Part shown: positions 7,269-14,046 of the stretch, one piece after another | Layout: every line of letters begins with the position of its first letter | Numbering within the stretch: the first letter of the stretch is position 1 | NCBI GenBank assembly: GCA_043764135.1 | Contig: JAYUKV010000026.1 | Span: 1 to 19,172 of the forward strand | Source: JAYUKV01 sp043764135 | GTDB taxonomy: Bacteria; Patescibacteriota; JACMRA01 | DNA: 19,172 bases | Direction of reading: 5' to 3' | Made by a program: the position numbers and the translations under genes | The notes under the pieces: model-generated | The model's database searches: none | What the model was told of the DNA's origin: nothing | What the model saw: the letters and a program-made list of their open reading frames with translations, nothing else

Positions 7269-7541
7269 ATGTTTTTTGATCTAAAACGAAACTACGATAA
7301 CGCAATCAAAGATGTTGAATTAGAGATAAGAGATATTGAAAGTAAGATACTTGAACAGCAATTTAATCTTGAGTTAATTAAGAATAATTCTGTGATAAAC
7401 GAACAAGACAAAGACGAATTTAAATTCGAATACTCCCTTAAGTACAATAAAGACGACTTTTTACCAAATTTAAAAATACCACCAACTCAAAATTCATATG
7501 ATTTACCAACTTATAGTTCTGAGGGAGAGCAAACTGACTAA
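7269..7541 (+). CDS. Small coiled-coil protein, first gene of comEC-linked operon
   Basis: I do not recognise this 90-residue protein. It has no signal peptide or membrane helix. Residues about 5-40 form a heptad-like charged helix (NAIKDVELEIRDIESKILEQQ) and residues about 60-90 are polar, proline-containing and probably unstructured. The ATG at 7269 lies 13 nt after the predicted transcript start. The next ORF begins inside this gene, overlapping it by 44 nt in another frame, which suggests coupled translation. The short coiled-coil character is shared with the third gene of the operon. A scaffold or partner for the membrane protein that follows is an inference. Confidence 0.7.
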   Translation: MFFDLKRNYDNAIKDVELEIRDIESKILEQQFNLELIKNNSVINEQDKDEFKFEYSLKYNKDDFLPNLKIPPTQNSYDLPTYSSEGEQTD

Positions 7542-8181
7542 CTTCTTTGAAAGTGTAAAAAAGAATCTTAAGTCATTTGAACTATGCAACCCTTCACTAT
7601 TTGTGCCCATCGAGGATACATATAATGTGCATAAATTTAATACAAACTACATTTTTAAAGCCAAAAACAACTCTGTATTAACATATCTGTTTTGCAGAGT
7701 AAATAAGAGAGATAAAATAACACTTTCTTCTATTTGTAAAGAAATAGGAGGTAATCTAGAAGATATAAAACACCTAGATATAGAAGATTCAAAAAATAAA
7801 GTATTAGACTATGCAATCTATGCATTATTATTAGTAATAAATATGGATATTTTATTAGCTATAATGTTTTATATCTCAAACTTTAAAGTTTTCCAAAGAA
7901 CAGAGAGGGTTAGAGAGTTAAATATATTTACTTTTTTGGCATCATGTCTGGGGTTACTCAATTTTTCTATACTTGGATTTAAAATTCCATATATTGAACT
8001 TACACCAATTTTCCCCTATCCTCTAAACATAGGATTATTTAACAACTCAATTCAAGTATTGATTTCATTGATATTTGTAATTTTTATAGTTAGTACATTA
8101 ATTGTAAGATTTTATTTTAATACAAATAAAATAATTGAACAATCAGTTGATTATAGAACTTTATCAGATTTAAAAATTTAA
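7498..8181 (+). CDS. Membrane protein with three to four helices, comEC-linked operon
   Basis: I recognise no family for this 227-residue protein. About 98 soluble residues, with cysteines near 29, 67 and 79, are followed by hydrophobic helices at about 102-124, 138-160 and 182-208 and a short polar tail. The ATG at 7498 overlaps the previous gene by 44 nt. A CTG at 7534, preceded by GAGGGAG, is the only other plausible nearby start and lies at the upstream stop, which would make a tighter junction and a protein 12 residues shorter. The gene is followed 10 bp later by another small gene and then the ComEC-like channel. A role in DNA uptake is a guess from position. Confidence 0.78.
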   Translation: MIYQLIVLRESKLTNFFESVKKNLKSFELCNPSLFVPIEDTYNVHKFNTNYIFKAKNNSVLTYLFCRVNKRDKITLSSICKEIGGNLEDIKHLDIEDSKNKVLDYAIYALLLVINMDILLAIMFYISNFKVFQRTERVRELNIFTFLASCLGLLNFSILGFKIPYIELTPIFPYPLNIGLFNNSIQVLISLIFVIFIVSTLIVRFYFNTNKIIEQSVDYRTLSDLKI

Positions 8182-8191
8182 TTTTAAAACT

Positions 8192-8593
8192 ATGATTAAT
8201 ACTATATTAGAAAATATTCTTGAATTGGAGTCAAGAGAAGAACACTATTTATCCCTACTCAAAAAAAGAGATCTGTTAATTAAAGAACTTCAAGATTTAT
8301 CAAATAATTTTCCGGTTGTTGTAGAAAATAATAAAAAAAGCCTGATATTTAAACACAATAACTCAGAGTTTTTAAGTAAATTTAATTCCGAACTAGACAA
8401 AATCTCAACTGAACAAAAGGTGTTGATCCAGAATCTTAGATCATCTCTAAAAGATAAGGTTGAAACCTTAGCTCTTACTGAAAAGTATAAGATAATTCGA
8501 AAGGAAGAGGGTCTTACAAAGGAAGAATTATTAAATCTTATATACGATGAAATAATTACAGAAAGGTTTGAAACTGTAGAATTTATTATTTGA
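8192..8593 (+). CDS. Coiled-coil protein, comEC-linked operon
   Basis: The 133-residue cytoplasmic protein is almost entirely predicted helix, with long charged heptad-like stretches at about residues 5-40 and 60-115 and no membrane segment or signal. Its only cue is architecture: two antiparallel helices with the polar PVVVENNKKS turn between them, at about residue 45. I recognise no family. It is the only gene in the window that ends with TGA; the other complete genes use TAA or TAG. It lies 10 bp after the membrane protein and 49 bp before the ComEC-like gene. A large palindrome sits in that 49-bp gap. Resemblance to the first small gene of the operon is only in helical character. Confidence 0.75.
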   Translation: MINTILENILELESREEHYLSLLKKRDLLIKELQDLSNNFPVVVENNKKSLIFKHNNSEFLSKFNSELDKISTEQKVLIQNLRSSLKDKVETLALTEKYKIIRKEEGLTKEELLNLIYDEIITERFETVEFII

Positions 8594-8607
8594 CGTTTTA
8601 GCTGTAT

Positions 8608-8638
8608 TTATGGAATGGTAATAATTATCATTCCATAA
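8608..8638. promoter_or_regulatory. 31-nt palindrome before comEC, Fur-type box-like
   Basis: TTATGGAATG (8608-8617) and CATTCCATAA (8629-8638) are exact reverse complements, and the 11 bases between them continue the symmetry with one G-T exception. The core TGGTAAT-A-ATTATCA (8616-8630) matches the Fur-family 7-1-7 consensus TGATAAT-N-ATTATCA at all but one position. It ends 4 nt before the comEC ATG. No U-run follows, so it is not a terminator. It could be an operator or an mRNA hairpin masking the start. Confidence 0.5.
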
Positions 8639-8642
8639 TCAC

Positions 8643-9656
8643 ATGAAGCCAAATATATTTTCAAAACCTAACTTATATTGTTTATTAATACTACTAATTT
8701 CAGTGGGATATGCTTTTTTGCATTATTCAAAAATTAAAGTTGAAAATAATGTTATTTATAGTGATTTATTCTATGATTTATTTTGTAATAAATATGTAAT
8801 TAACAATAGTGATACTTATTGTTATGATAAAGCCAATCTTTCATCAGGACTTCTTTTAGGAATGGCTAATTTTTCGAGTGAATTTAAGGCAAAATTTGTC
8901 AGTCTTGGATTGATTCATTTGATCATAGCATCTGGTTCGCAAATCAACTACCTTGCAAACATAGTACAAAAAATTTTATTAAATTTTTACATTACTAGAA
9001 AAATTAGATTTCCATTTATAATTTTAGCTTGTTTGTTATATATTTTTTATATTGGATTTGCACCACCACTTATTAGAGGAGCAATTAGCTATATTGTAAT
9101 AAATACCCTATCTGTTTATTGGGGTAGATATATAAACCCAATTCGAGTATTGATTTTTACTTATTGTATTATTATAATAATTTTTCCATTTTTGTTATAT
9201 AGTATCAGTCTTTACTTATCAGTTCTGGCTACTTTGGGGATTCATATTAATAATAGATATTTTGACAGTAGTAAGATTAAAATACTTTATGAACAATTGA
9301 TTATTGTAAGTTTAACAACTCCGATTATAATGCTATTTAGTAAATATTTTAATCCATTTTCAATAATTCTAAATATCGCACTTTCAATCATAATACCTTA
9401 TTTGTTAATTATATTATTTACCTCAATATCCACTGTTATTGTTTATAATATTGGATTTATAGTTTCATTTATTGTTGATAGTTTGTTAGTAATTATTAAT
9501 GGTTTTGAAAGATTATCAAAGCCCTTTATTATAGAATTACAACCTTTTACAACACTTCAATTTACAATATATTACTTAACTTTATTTTTTATTGTAATAA
9601 CATATGACTATTTATATATTCAAAACACTAATTATAAACTCCAGCATGGAATGTAA
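8643..9656 (+). CDS. comEC: ComEC/Rec2-like DNA uptake channel, membrane domain only
   Basis: ComEC forms the inner-membrane channel that carries single-stranded DNA into the cell during transformation. This 337-residue protein has an N-terminal helix, a short outer loop with cysteines at 48 and 60, then the competence-domain signature GLIHLIIASGSQINYL (89-104; the classical form is HLLAISGLHV) and APPLIRGAISY (140-150), followed by about seven helices. Both the full OB-fold domain and the C-terminal metallo-beta-lactamase domain of long ComEC proteins are missing, so strand degradation would need another enzyme. It follows three small unknown genes, has a palindrome just upstream of its ATG, and overlaps the end of dprA tail-to-tail by 29 bp. 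The linkage to dprA strongly supports the competence call. Confidence 0.85.
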   Translation: MKPNIFSKPNLYCLLILLISVGYAFLHYSKIKVENNVIYSDLFYDLFCNKYVINNSDTYCYDKANLSSGLLLGMANFSSEFKAKFVSLGLIHLIIASGSQINYLANIVQKILLNFYITRKIRFPFIILACLLYIFYIGFAPPLIRGAISYIVINTLSVYWGRYINPIRVLIFTYCIIIIIFPFLLYSISLYLSVLATLGIHINNRYFDSSKIKILYEQLIIVSLTTPIIMLFSKYFNPFSIILNIALSIIIPYLLIILFTSISTVIVYNIGFIVSFIVDSLLVIINGFERLSKPFIIELQPFTTLQFTIYYLTLFFIVITYDYLYIQNTNYKLQHGM

Positions 9657-10560
9657 CAACACCAGCCTCAACCAGTTGTTCTAACTCTTCTAATAAAATT
9701 ATATATTCGTGGTTATCCATAAGTAAATCAATTGTATTGTATCCCTGTTTAATATCTTCAAGAATTCTTGATTGCTTAATCGATGGTATAAATTGCATCT
9801 TTTCTTCACCAAAATAATCAAGACTTGTAAGAATCTCACCTCCCTTTGCAATACATTCTAAATTACCAAGATATTCTGTTTCTCTAAGGGATGCAGGGGA
9901 TACAATTAATAGTTTTTTACTTTCTAGAGTATAATTAGCGGTTGTCATTGTACCGGAACCCACACTAGCTTTAACAATCCAAATTGTATCTGATATTGCG
10001 ACTAAAAATTTATTTCTCAAAACAAAAAAATATGGTTTTGGCTTGCAATTTGGTAAAAACATAGAAATTACCAAACCTTTTTCTTCGATTTGATATGAAT
10101 ATTTGTAATTTGTTTTTGGATAAAAAACTTCTGGATTTAACCCACATGGTAATACACCAATGCAATCTTTGTCATGTTTGAGTGCTTCACTATGAGCAAG
10201 TATATCTGTACCGTATGCTAACCCAGAAACTATAGTATTATCACTTCTATTAATTGCAGATTTGACTTGATAAACTACATATTCATCAATTGCTCTAGAA
10301 CCAACCACACCGAGACACTTAGTATCGATTAAGTCTAGTCTTCCTTTATAAAATATTAATGAAGGGTTGGTTTTATCATTTAAAAGTTTTTTTGGATAAT
10401 TTTCATCCAAAAAAGTCACAATTTTAATCCTATTTTCTTCACAATAGGAAATAATATCCACAGCATGGTCATATTTAAGTGGAAGACCTTGTTCAAATTT
10501 TTCAATACTCGGAGTCATTTCATTAGTTGAGTTAAGAATAGATATCAAAATTGGATTCAT
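9628..10560 (-). CDS. dprA: DNA-processing protein DprA (Smf)
   Basis: DprA binds incoming single-stranded DNA, protects it and loads RecA. The 310-residue protein has the Rossmann-like core: VGSR at 86-89, SGLAYGTDILAH at 112-123, IGVLPCGLNPEVFYP at 134-148, LRNKFLVAIS at 181-190 and GSGTM at 201-205. A winged-helix-like end follows from about residue 270 (IDLLMDNHEYIILLEELEQLV). An N-terminal SAM domain is absent. A perfect TATAAT lies on its strand at 10578-10583, putting transcription start about 10 nt before the ATG, though no good -35 box is visible. Its 3' end overlaps comEC by 29 bp in opposite orientation, with no terminator seen between them. Confidence 0.95.
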   Translation of the reverse strand: MNPILISILNSTNEMTPSIEKFEQGLPLKYDHAVDIISYCEENRIKIVTFLDENYPKKLLNDKTNPSLIFYKGRLDLIDTKCLGVVGSRAIDEYVVYQVKSAINRSDNTIVSGLAYGTDILAHSEALKHDKDCIGVLPCGLNPEVFYPKTNYKYSYQIEEKGLVISMFLPNCKPKPYFFVLRNKFLVAISDTIWIVKASVGSGTMTTANYTLESKKLLIVSPASLRETEYLGNLECIAKGGEILTSLDYFGEEKMQFIPSIKQSRILEDIKQGYNTIDLLMDNHEYIILLEELEQLVEAGVVTFHAGVYN

Positions 10561-10590
10561 AAGATATCATTAATTTAATTATAGAAAATA

Positions 10591-10617
10591 CTCAACTATT
10601 TAGTTGAGCTTTTTTTG
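10591..10617. terminator. Intrinsic terminator between adk-like gene and dprA
   Basis: CTCAACTA / TAGTTGAG form a perfect 8-bp stem with a TT loop (10591-10608). The stronger T-run (CTTTTTTTG) is on the plus strand, although both flanking genes are on the minus strand. On the minus strand GAGTATTTTC follows, so it may weakly end the adenylate kinase-like transcript. Confidence 0.65.
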
Positions 10618-10627
10618 TTAATCTTTG

Positions 10628-11266
10628 TTAGATTGCAAGAATAACATCGCTTAGTACTGTATGAGGTGGGTTATTTGCATCAATCTCAATGTATTCAATA
10701 TTAGGACTTGAACTGATGATCTCTATTATTGGTTGTAGCTTTTCCTCATATTGACGAAATCTACTCTGGATAGCATCAGGATTATCATCTTGTCTTGCAA
10801 TTGGAGTTACTCCCTCTTGACATTCAGAAAGCGCATCTTCATATGACAGGAATGGAAAGGGATTACCAGGTACAAAATACCTATTTAGTAACCTTTCGTT
10901 TAATACATCAAAAGGTGCTACTAAATTAATAAATTTTGTGGCTGCTTCTGATTGTTCCGAGAAATTAGCTAACCAAGAAGCTTGATCCGATTCACGGACC
11001 AATCCATCTCCAAGTATGTTCTGACCTGTTAATGCAATAATTTTTTTTTCAATCACTTCAAACAAGTCAGCAGTTTCAACATTTAATCCTACCGCTAGTT
11101 TTTGATGCATTCTAAATGCGAGTTGATCTTCCAAACCATTAGTTGCAATATACTGCCTTATTTCTTCACCAGCACCAATCAGGTTATAATCAAGTTGAAC
11201 AAGAGCTTTTGAAATAGTACCTTTACCACTTCCAGCTGCCCCATGTAGAACCACAAATTGACTCAT
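10628..11266 (-). CDS. adk: Adenylate kinase-like nucleoside monophosphate kinase
   Basis: Adenylate kinase interconverts ATP + AMP and 2 ADP. The 212-residue protein has the P-loop GAAGSGKGT at residues 9-17, a GAGEEIR element (31-37) in place of the usual STGDLLR, DGLVRESDQ (87-95) in place of DGFPRTxxQ, and the ARQDDNPDAIQSRF segment (157-170) that supplies the late arginines and aspartates. The lid lacks the zinc-type cysteines and the canonical YH pattern; it is the short segment around 130-155. The order and length fit the family, but the AMP-site changes leave room for a different nucleoside monophosphate. The ATG is fixed by the closeness of the P-loop to the N-terminus. Confidence 0.75.
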   Translation of the reverse strand: MSQFVVLHGAAGSGKGTISKALVQLDYNLIGAGEEIRQYIATNGLEDQLAFRMHQKLAVGLNVETADLFEVIEKKIIALTGQNILGDGLVRESDQASWLANFSEQSEAATKFINLVAPFDVLNERLLNRYFVPGNPFPFLSYEDALSECQEGVTPIARQDDNPDAIQSRFRQYEEKLQPIIEIISSSPNIEYIEIDANNPPHTVLSDVILAI

Positions 11267-11392
11267 TACAGTATACCCAAAAAACGACTTTAGTCTAATT
11301 TATTAATTAATTTAAGTTTTGTAAAGCTGACAATTTAAACAAGTTGTTTTTAAATAAACCCACTTTACAATTAAAATTCTGTTTAACTTTTA

Positions 11393-11986
11393 TTAGTAAT
11401 CAACATTACTTAGATCAAAGGTTGGGTACTCTTGTCTAAGACCAGTAAAGTAAACAAATAGTCTAGCTGTAAATCTTGCATAATAAATATAGTAGTTAAG
11501 AAAAAACATATTATACTCTCCTTTAAGACACAATTCTATAAAAGAAAATATTGCAAAACAAAATATAAAAAAACTATATAATAAAAACCATATCAACTGT
11601 GGAATTATCAACATCCAACCCATTATTAAATAAGTTATTGATAACAATCTTGAATATTCTGTTTGCTTATCAACCTCCAATCTAATTAAATCAGTATCAG
11701 AGAAACCGAATTTTAAAGATGGATAATTATCATTAAGACCAATAAAAAACATTTGAATTCTTAATATAGACTGCCCAGTGTATAAAGCCCATTTAGATGC
11801 ATAATCTGGATATTGTTTTGTAATAATTGTTTGTACTAAACCTGCAAAACATAATATATAAAAGATACTTAATATTAATAATAAATAAATTAATGCAATT
11901 AGGCCAAGGATTGGAAATAAGACTACTCTAAAAATAGCTCTAGTTTTTGAATATGTGTTTTGAAAACTTAGATTTAGTCTTATCAT
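11393..11986 (-). CDS. DUF4389-type membrane protein with duplicated motif
   Basis: The 197-residue protein has two membrane regions (about residues 17-55 and 115-150). Each is followed by a similar module: QYPDYASKW, LRIQMFFIGLNDNYPSLKF, and later YARFTARLFVYFTGLRQEYPTFDL. The R-x-x-x-Y/F-x-x-G-L-x-x-x-YP-x-F pattern is that of DUF4389 proteins, whose function is not known. Here it occurs twice, suggesting internal duplication. The promoter at 11993-12021 places transcription at the A of the ATG at 11986, and an in-frame GTG at 12010 falls inside that promoter spacer, so the shorter start is used. The transcript would be leaderless. Confidence 0.8.
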   Translation of the reverse strand: MIRLNLSFQNTYSKTRAIFRVVLFPILGLIALIYLLLILSIFYILCFAGLVQTIITKQYPDYASKWALYTGQSILRIQMFFIGLNDNYPSLKFGFSDTDLIRLEVDKQTEYSRLLSITYLIMGWMLIIPQLIWFLLYSFFIFCFAIFSFIELCLKGEYNMFFLNYYIYYARFTARLFVYFTGLRQEYPTFDLSNVDY

Positions 11987-11992
11987 GCCAAT

Positions 11993-12021
11993 ATTATACA
12001 CTAAAATCACTCTTTTATCAA
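11993..12021 (-). promoter_or_regulatory. Strong promoter of the DUF4389 gene, leaderless
   Basis: On the minus strand, TTGATA (12016-12021), a 17-bp spacer and a perfect TATAAT (11993-11998) form the best promoter in the window. Only six bases separate the -10 box from the ATG, so the transcript should start at the start codon itself. Confidence 0.75.
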
Positions 12022-12084
12022 TGGATAATCTTAATTTAATTATGCAAGAGAAAGCTAACTGTAAATACTACAAAATAACTTCAT

Positions 12085-12113
12085 TTGCAAATATTTTAAA
12101 AAACAGCTTCAAT
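12085..12113 (+). promoter_or_regulatory. Probable rnpB promoter
   Basis: TTGCAA (12085-12090), a 17-bp spacer and TTCAAT (12108-12113) predict a start near 12120. This is where the P1 helix of RNase P RNA begins. Each box has two mismatches to consensus. Confidence 0.45.
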
Positions 12114-12118
12114 TCAAT

Positions 12119-12471
12119 TAGTTAATTGAACCGTAGATGGTTAGCAATAACTGTAGGAAAGTCGGGACACTCCAATATTAACTAGAAATAGGAAATGTTG
12201 TGAAGTAGGAGATGGCGTAGTAAACCATCGTGGGTAACCATAGGGAGTTAGGATTGTCTAACTGAAAAGTGCAACAGAAAATATACCGCTAACCGATTTA
12301 TCGGCAGTAAGGGCGAAATCGTGAGGTAAGAGCTCACGGCGGAAGTGTGGCAACATACCCGCTGGCAAACCCCTCCTAGTGCAATGCCAAGAAAGGTAGG
12401 CAGCTAAGACAAATTACGGTTTCCTCAATAGCAATATTGTGATAGACAGAACCCCGCTTACAGATTAACTA
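12119..12471 (+). ncRNA. rnpB: RNase P RNA, class A
   Basis: This is the catalytic RNA that removes 5' leaders from tRNA precursors. The ends pair as helix P1: TAGTTAAT at 12119-12126 with ATTAACTA at 12464-12471. The universally conserved blocks are present in order: AGGAAAGTC near 12155-12163, ACAGAAAATATACCGC at 12274-12289, GTAAGGGCGAAA near 12307-12317, and the GACAGAACCCCGCTTA block at 12445-12460, which forms P4 with the first block. The length of about 350 nt is normal for bacterial type A. A promoter start coincides with the 5' end and a terminator follows directly. Confidence 0.95.
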
Positions 12472-12472
12472 C

Positions 12473-12502
12473 AAAAAAATAACCCTTATGGGTAATTTTT
12501 TT
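12473..12502 (+). terminator. rnpB terminator
   Basis: An A-rich arm ending in ACCC pairs with GGGT and a T-run across a TTAT loop, with one A-A mismatch. The hairpin is followed by TTTTTTT and starts two bases after the P1 helix of RNase P RNA. Confidence 0.8.
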
Positions 12503-12533
12503 AGGTCAATATTAAAGTACTCTAATAATAATT

Positions 12534-12563
12534 ACACCCAGAACTTGATATAGTACTGGGTGT
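12534..12563 (-). terminator. Hairpin after the 114-residue gene, possible terminator
   Basis: ACACCCAG (12534-12541) and CTGGGTGT (12556-12563) form a perfect GC-containing 8-bp stem, with two further base pairs inside after an A-A mismatch. It lies 17 bp after the stop of the minus-strand gene. The following AATTATTATT is only a weak U-run, so it may end or protect that mRNA. Confidence 0.55.
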
Positions 12564-12580
12564 TGAAAACCTAATTGATT

Positions 12581-12925
12581 CTAAATTGTATCTCGCTTTA
12601 AAAGCTTAAGTAATTGTTCTGTATCATAACTTACACGTATCCCATTGGAATAGTAATCACAATTTAAACTAAAACATGTCCAAAATTTAACGAACAATTG
12701 ATTAATAAAATCATCCGCATCTAGGATAAATCTACCAGGCATCTCATTTATTTTTAAATCGAGCAATACCTCAACTCTACTTGTTCTACCATCTTTACTT
12801 CTCTCTAAAGTAATAAGCATCATATTAAGAAAGCTTTGATAGCTAATTCTGTATGCGCTTTCCTTAGCTTCAAAAAGTGCAACATCTCCAACTTCGTTTT
12901 CGTATCTCGAGTTTTTAATGTTCAT
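12581..12925 (-). CDS. Hypothetical soluble protein
   Basis: I recognise no family for this 114-residue protein, which has no membrane helix or signal. It shows an alternating hydrophobic pattern in the middle (RVEVLLDLKINEMPGRFILDADDF) typical of beta strands, then an aromatic stretch (FVKFWTCFSLNCDYY, two cysteines) and a lysine-rich C-terminal helix. The ORF can extend to a TTG at 12958, but the promoter at 12963-12991 starts transcription near 12955, so the ATG at 12925 is chosen. It lies downstream of ruvB but has its own promoter overlapped by a palindrome, so it may be regulated separately. It is followed by a hairpin. Confidence 0.75.
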   Translation of the reverse strand: MNIKNSRYENEVGDVALFEAKESAYRISYQSFLNMMLITLERSKDGRTSRVEVLLDLKINEMPGRFILDADDFINQLFVKFWTCFSLNCDYYSNGIRVSYDTEQLLKLLKRDTI

Positions 12926-12962
12926 GATGAGTAGGCTCTTAGCATTTTTAGAAAACAATTTG

Positions 12963-12991
12963 ATAATAGCACACTTTGATTATTTAATCAA
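12963..12991 (-). promoter_or_regulatory. Promoter of the 114-residue gene
   Basis: On the minus strand, TTGATT (12986-12991), a 17-bp spacer and TATTAT (12963-12968) predict a start near 12955, downstream of the ruvB stop and about 30 nt before the ATG at 12925. Confidence 0.6.
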
Positions 12992-12992
12992 A
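12975..12992. promoter_or_regulatory. Perfect 18-nt palindrome over the -35 box
   Basis: TTTGATTA-TT-TAATCAAA is a perfect inverted repeat that contains the -35 hexamer and part of the spacer of the promoter for the 114-residue gene. No T-run follows on either strand, so a repressor operator is more likely than a terminator. Confidence 0.5.
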
Positions 12993-13003
12993 CTTTAATG
13001 GAA

Positions 13004-14038
13004 CTAGTTGGTAATCAATTTAGTCACTAAGTCATGACCTCTAGGAGTTAACTTCCGTCCGTTAGAATCTTTATCAACTAGACCTAAGTAAAGTAAATAA
13101 GGCTCTATCACTTGCTCTATTGTATCTGTCTCTTCCATTAATACGCCTGATAATGTCTTAAGTGATAATTGAGTCTCAGATAATGATCTTAAATACTTTA
13201 TATCTGACTTTGTTAGTCCTTGTTCGAATATTCCTATTGTGTGAAAAAAGGAATCAACATCTTCTTTTTTTAGCTCTTCTTTTCCATTTACCAATTGTAA
13301 ATCTAAAAATCTCTTGAGAATATTATTTGCAATTCTAGGAGTTCCTCTAGATCTTCTTGCAACCATGGGGACTACTTCTTCATCTAACTTCAAACTAATC
13401 TTAGCAGAGTTGCGATCAATTAATAATTTCATCTCTTGTAAAGAATAAAGCTCTAATTGAAAGATTGAAGGGAATCTATCTCTCAATGGTTTGGAAAGCC
13501 TTCCTGCGAGTGTTGTTGCCCCTATAATAGTAATATTGGGTAGATCAATTCTTAATGTTGTTGCTCCATTACCTTTACCTATCAAAATATCAATCTTTTG
13601 ATCTTCCATAGCAGAGTAAAGTGACTCTTCTAAAGGAGCTTTAAGCCTGTGTATTTCGTCAATAAATAAGATTGTATTATCTTCAAGATTTGATAATAAT
13701 GCAATTATATCTCCCACTTTTTGTAATGAAGATGCTGTTATTGCCTTAAAGTTAACATTTAATTCTGTTGCAATGATATTAGATATTGTTGTTTTACCAA
13801 GTCCGGCTGGACCATAGAACAACATATGTTCTGGCATGCAACTTCTCATCTTACATGATTCAAGAATTAGATACAACTGACCTTTTAGATTTTCTTGCCC
13901 TACATATTCACTTAAGCCCTTTGGTCTAAGGGCTTTTTCTGAGTCTTCAATCGCATTAAGAATTTTCTTTTCCTCAATTACTGCTGATTGTTTAACTTGT
14001 TTTTTTTGCTTGTTATTTTCAATTGAGGAATTAATCAT
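13004..14038 (-). CDS. ruvB: Holliday junction branch migration ATPase RuvB
   Basis: RuvB is the hexameric motor that, with RuvA, drives branch migration of Holliday junctions. The 344-residue protein has Walker A GPAGLGKT (76-83), Walker B DEIH (127-130), sensor 1 GATT (173-176), the arginine-finger region LRDRFP (185-190), sensor 2 RGTPR (231-235) and the C-terminal winged helix ending in LTPRG. The length is normal for the family. The first 35 residues are Lys/Glu-rich and probably unstructured. It is the last gene of an operon with a membrane protein and exonuclease III, 8 bp after xth; ruvA and ruvC are not in the window. Confidence 0.97.
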   Translation of the reverse strand: MINSSIENNKQKKQVKQSAVIEEKKILNAIEDSEKALRPKGLSEYVGQENLKGQLYLILESCKMRSCMPEHMLFYGPAGLGKTTISNIIATELNVNFKAITASSLQKVGDIIALLSNLEDNTILFIDEIHRLKAPLEESLYSAMEDQKIDILIGKGNGATTLRIDLPNITIIGATTLAGRLSKPLRDRFPSIFQLELYSLQEMKLLIDRNSAKISLKLDEEVVPMVARRSRGTPRIANNILKRFLDLQLVNGKEELKKEDVDSFFHTIGIFEQGLTKSDIKYLRSLSETQLSLKTLSGVLMEETDTIEQVIEPYLLYLGLVDKDSNGRKLTPRGHDLVTKLITN

Positions 14039-14046
14039 ATATCTTA

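Noticed and set aside
8591..8638. Read-through of the single TGA stop at 8591-8593 as a sense codon, which would add about 15 residues
   Set aside because: The extension would be encoded by the palindrome and looks unlike protein. Glycine and tryptophan in core genes use their normal codons, so recoding of TGA is not supported.
11270..11275. TATACT as a -10 box directly before the adenylate kinase-like ATG
   Set aside because: Only three bases separate it from the start codon, too few for a normal transcription start, and the matching -35 box is poor.
12021..12125. Plus-strand ORF of 34 codons just before rnpB
   Set aside because: It overlaps the rnpB promoter and the P1 helix, has no ribosome binding site and no own promoter, and such lengths are expected by chance in AT-rich DNA.
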